Part shown: one piece after another, positions 5,459 through 5,837 of the stretch
How positions within the stretch are numbered: position 1 is the first letter of the stretch
How the letters are laid out: every line of letters begins with the position of its first letter
Assembly (NCBI GenBank): GCA_938046755.1
Contig: CALIXC010000227.1
Location: 1 to 5,837 of the forward strand
DNA from: an uncultured Lautropia sp.
GTDB taxonomy: Bacteria; Pseudomonadota; Gammaproteobacteria; Burkholderiales; Burkholderiaceae_E
Direction: 5' to 3'
DNA: 5,837 nt
Translations under genes and position numbers: made by a program
Notes under the pieces: generated by a model
Database searches by the model: none
The model's input: the letters and a program-made list of their open reading frames with translations, nothing else
What the model was told of the DNA's origin: nothing

Positions 5459-5837
5459 AGCACCAGTACGTCGCTCGCCAGCACGATCCCAACGCGCCCG
5501 ACCCCAAGCGGGCCGCGCTGCTGGCTGTGGCCACCCAGGGAGAACGCCTGGAGGCGCACGATCTGGATGAACTCGATGCCCTGGCGCGGTCGGCCGGGCT
5601 GCAGCCGGTGCTGCGCGAGGTCCTGAGGCGCAATCGCCCCGATCCCGCGCTCTACCTGGGCTCGGGTGCGGCCGAGCGCATCGCCGACCAGCTGCGTACC
5701 GAACGTGTCGGCCTGGTCCTCTTCGACCACACCATCAGCGCCATCCAGCAGCGCAACCTCGAGCGCCTCTGGAAGGTGCAGGTTGCCGACCGCACCGAGC
5801 TGATCATCGAGATCTTCTCGCAGCGCGCCCGCAGCAC
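5455..5837 (+). CDS. hflX: GTPase HflX, N-terminal part (runs off the right edge)
   Basis: HflX is a ribosome-associated GTPase that splits stalled 70S ribosomes, notably after heat stress. Only its N-terminal domain is in the window. Visible family features are KRAALLAV (first strand), ELDALARSAGL, PDPALYLGSG with the glycine-rich turn (Tyr67 onward), LVLFDHTISAIQQRNLER (from about 88) and DRTELIIEIFSQRARS (from Asp112). The GTPase domain lies beyond the edge. The start is unusual. The frame is closed by a TGA at 5440-5442, and no ATG, GTG or TTG occurs before a GTG at 5527, which would cut into the first strand. The CTG at 5455 overlaps the hfq stop as CTGA and has GAAGG (5441-5445) 9 nt upstream, so I take it as the start; coupling to hfq is likely. 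In betaproteobacteria hflK and hflC usually follow. Confidence 0.9.
   Translation, partial: MKHQYVARQHDPNAPDPKRAALLAVATQGERLEAHDLDELDALARSAGLQPVLREVLRRNRPDPALYLGSGAAERIADQLRTERVGLVLFDHTISAIQQRNLERLWKVQVADRTELIIEIFSQRARS

Overview
The window is a stretch of conserved housekeeping genes, all on the + strand: hisS, a yfgM-type TPR gene, bamB, der, hfq, and the start of hflX, which runs off the right edge. This order, and the sequences themselves (Hfq beginning MSNKGQ with RKEH on the rim; Der with an NKxE G4 motif in its first GTPase domain), point to a betaproteobacterium, most likely Burkholderiales. The DNA is GC-rich, by eye roughly two-thirds G+C with strong G/C preference at third codon positions. 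The genus cannot be fixed from this window.

Layout. Bases 1-193 are the hisS leader, with an imperfect tandem repeat and a small hairpin just before the ribosome-binding site. hisS (194-1498) encodes histidyl-tRNA synthetase. After 57 nt comes a membrane-anchored TPR protein of the YfgM family (1556-2197). After a 101-nt gap with a hairpin comes bamB (probable start 2299, stop 3483), a BAM-complex lipoprotein whose signal peptide carries a Tat-like SRRRLL motif. der follows 2 nt later (3486-5000); it encodes a double-GTPase ribosome assembly factor with a long acidic linker and an unusual residue in its second P-loop. A 221-nt non-coding gap (5001-5221) holds a candidate heat-shock-type promoter, a strong Shine-Dalgarno/GTG pair in frame with hfq, and nested GC-rich hairpins. 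hfq (5222-5458) and hflX (from 5455) overlap by 4 nt.

The genes fall into two functional blocks. The first links translation (HisRS), inner-membrane secretion support (YfgM), outer-membrane protein insertion (BamB) and 50S assembly (Der). The second begins with its own leader and pairs the RNA chaperone Hfq with the ribosome-rescue GTPase HflX. Tight spacing suggests co-transcription within each block. No transcription terminator was recognised anywhere.

I see no mobile element, CRISPR array, RNA gene or undescribed multi-gene system. The points worth a second look are the possible N-terminally extended Hfq, the hfq leader structures, the non-canonical hflX start, the Tat-like BamB signal and the Der P-loop substitution.
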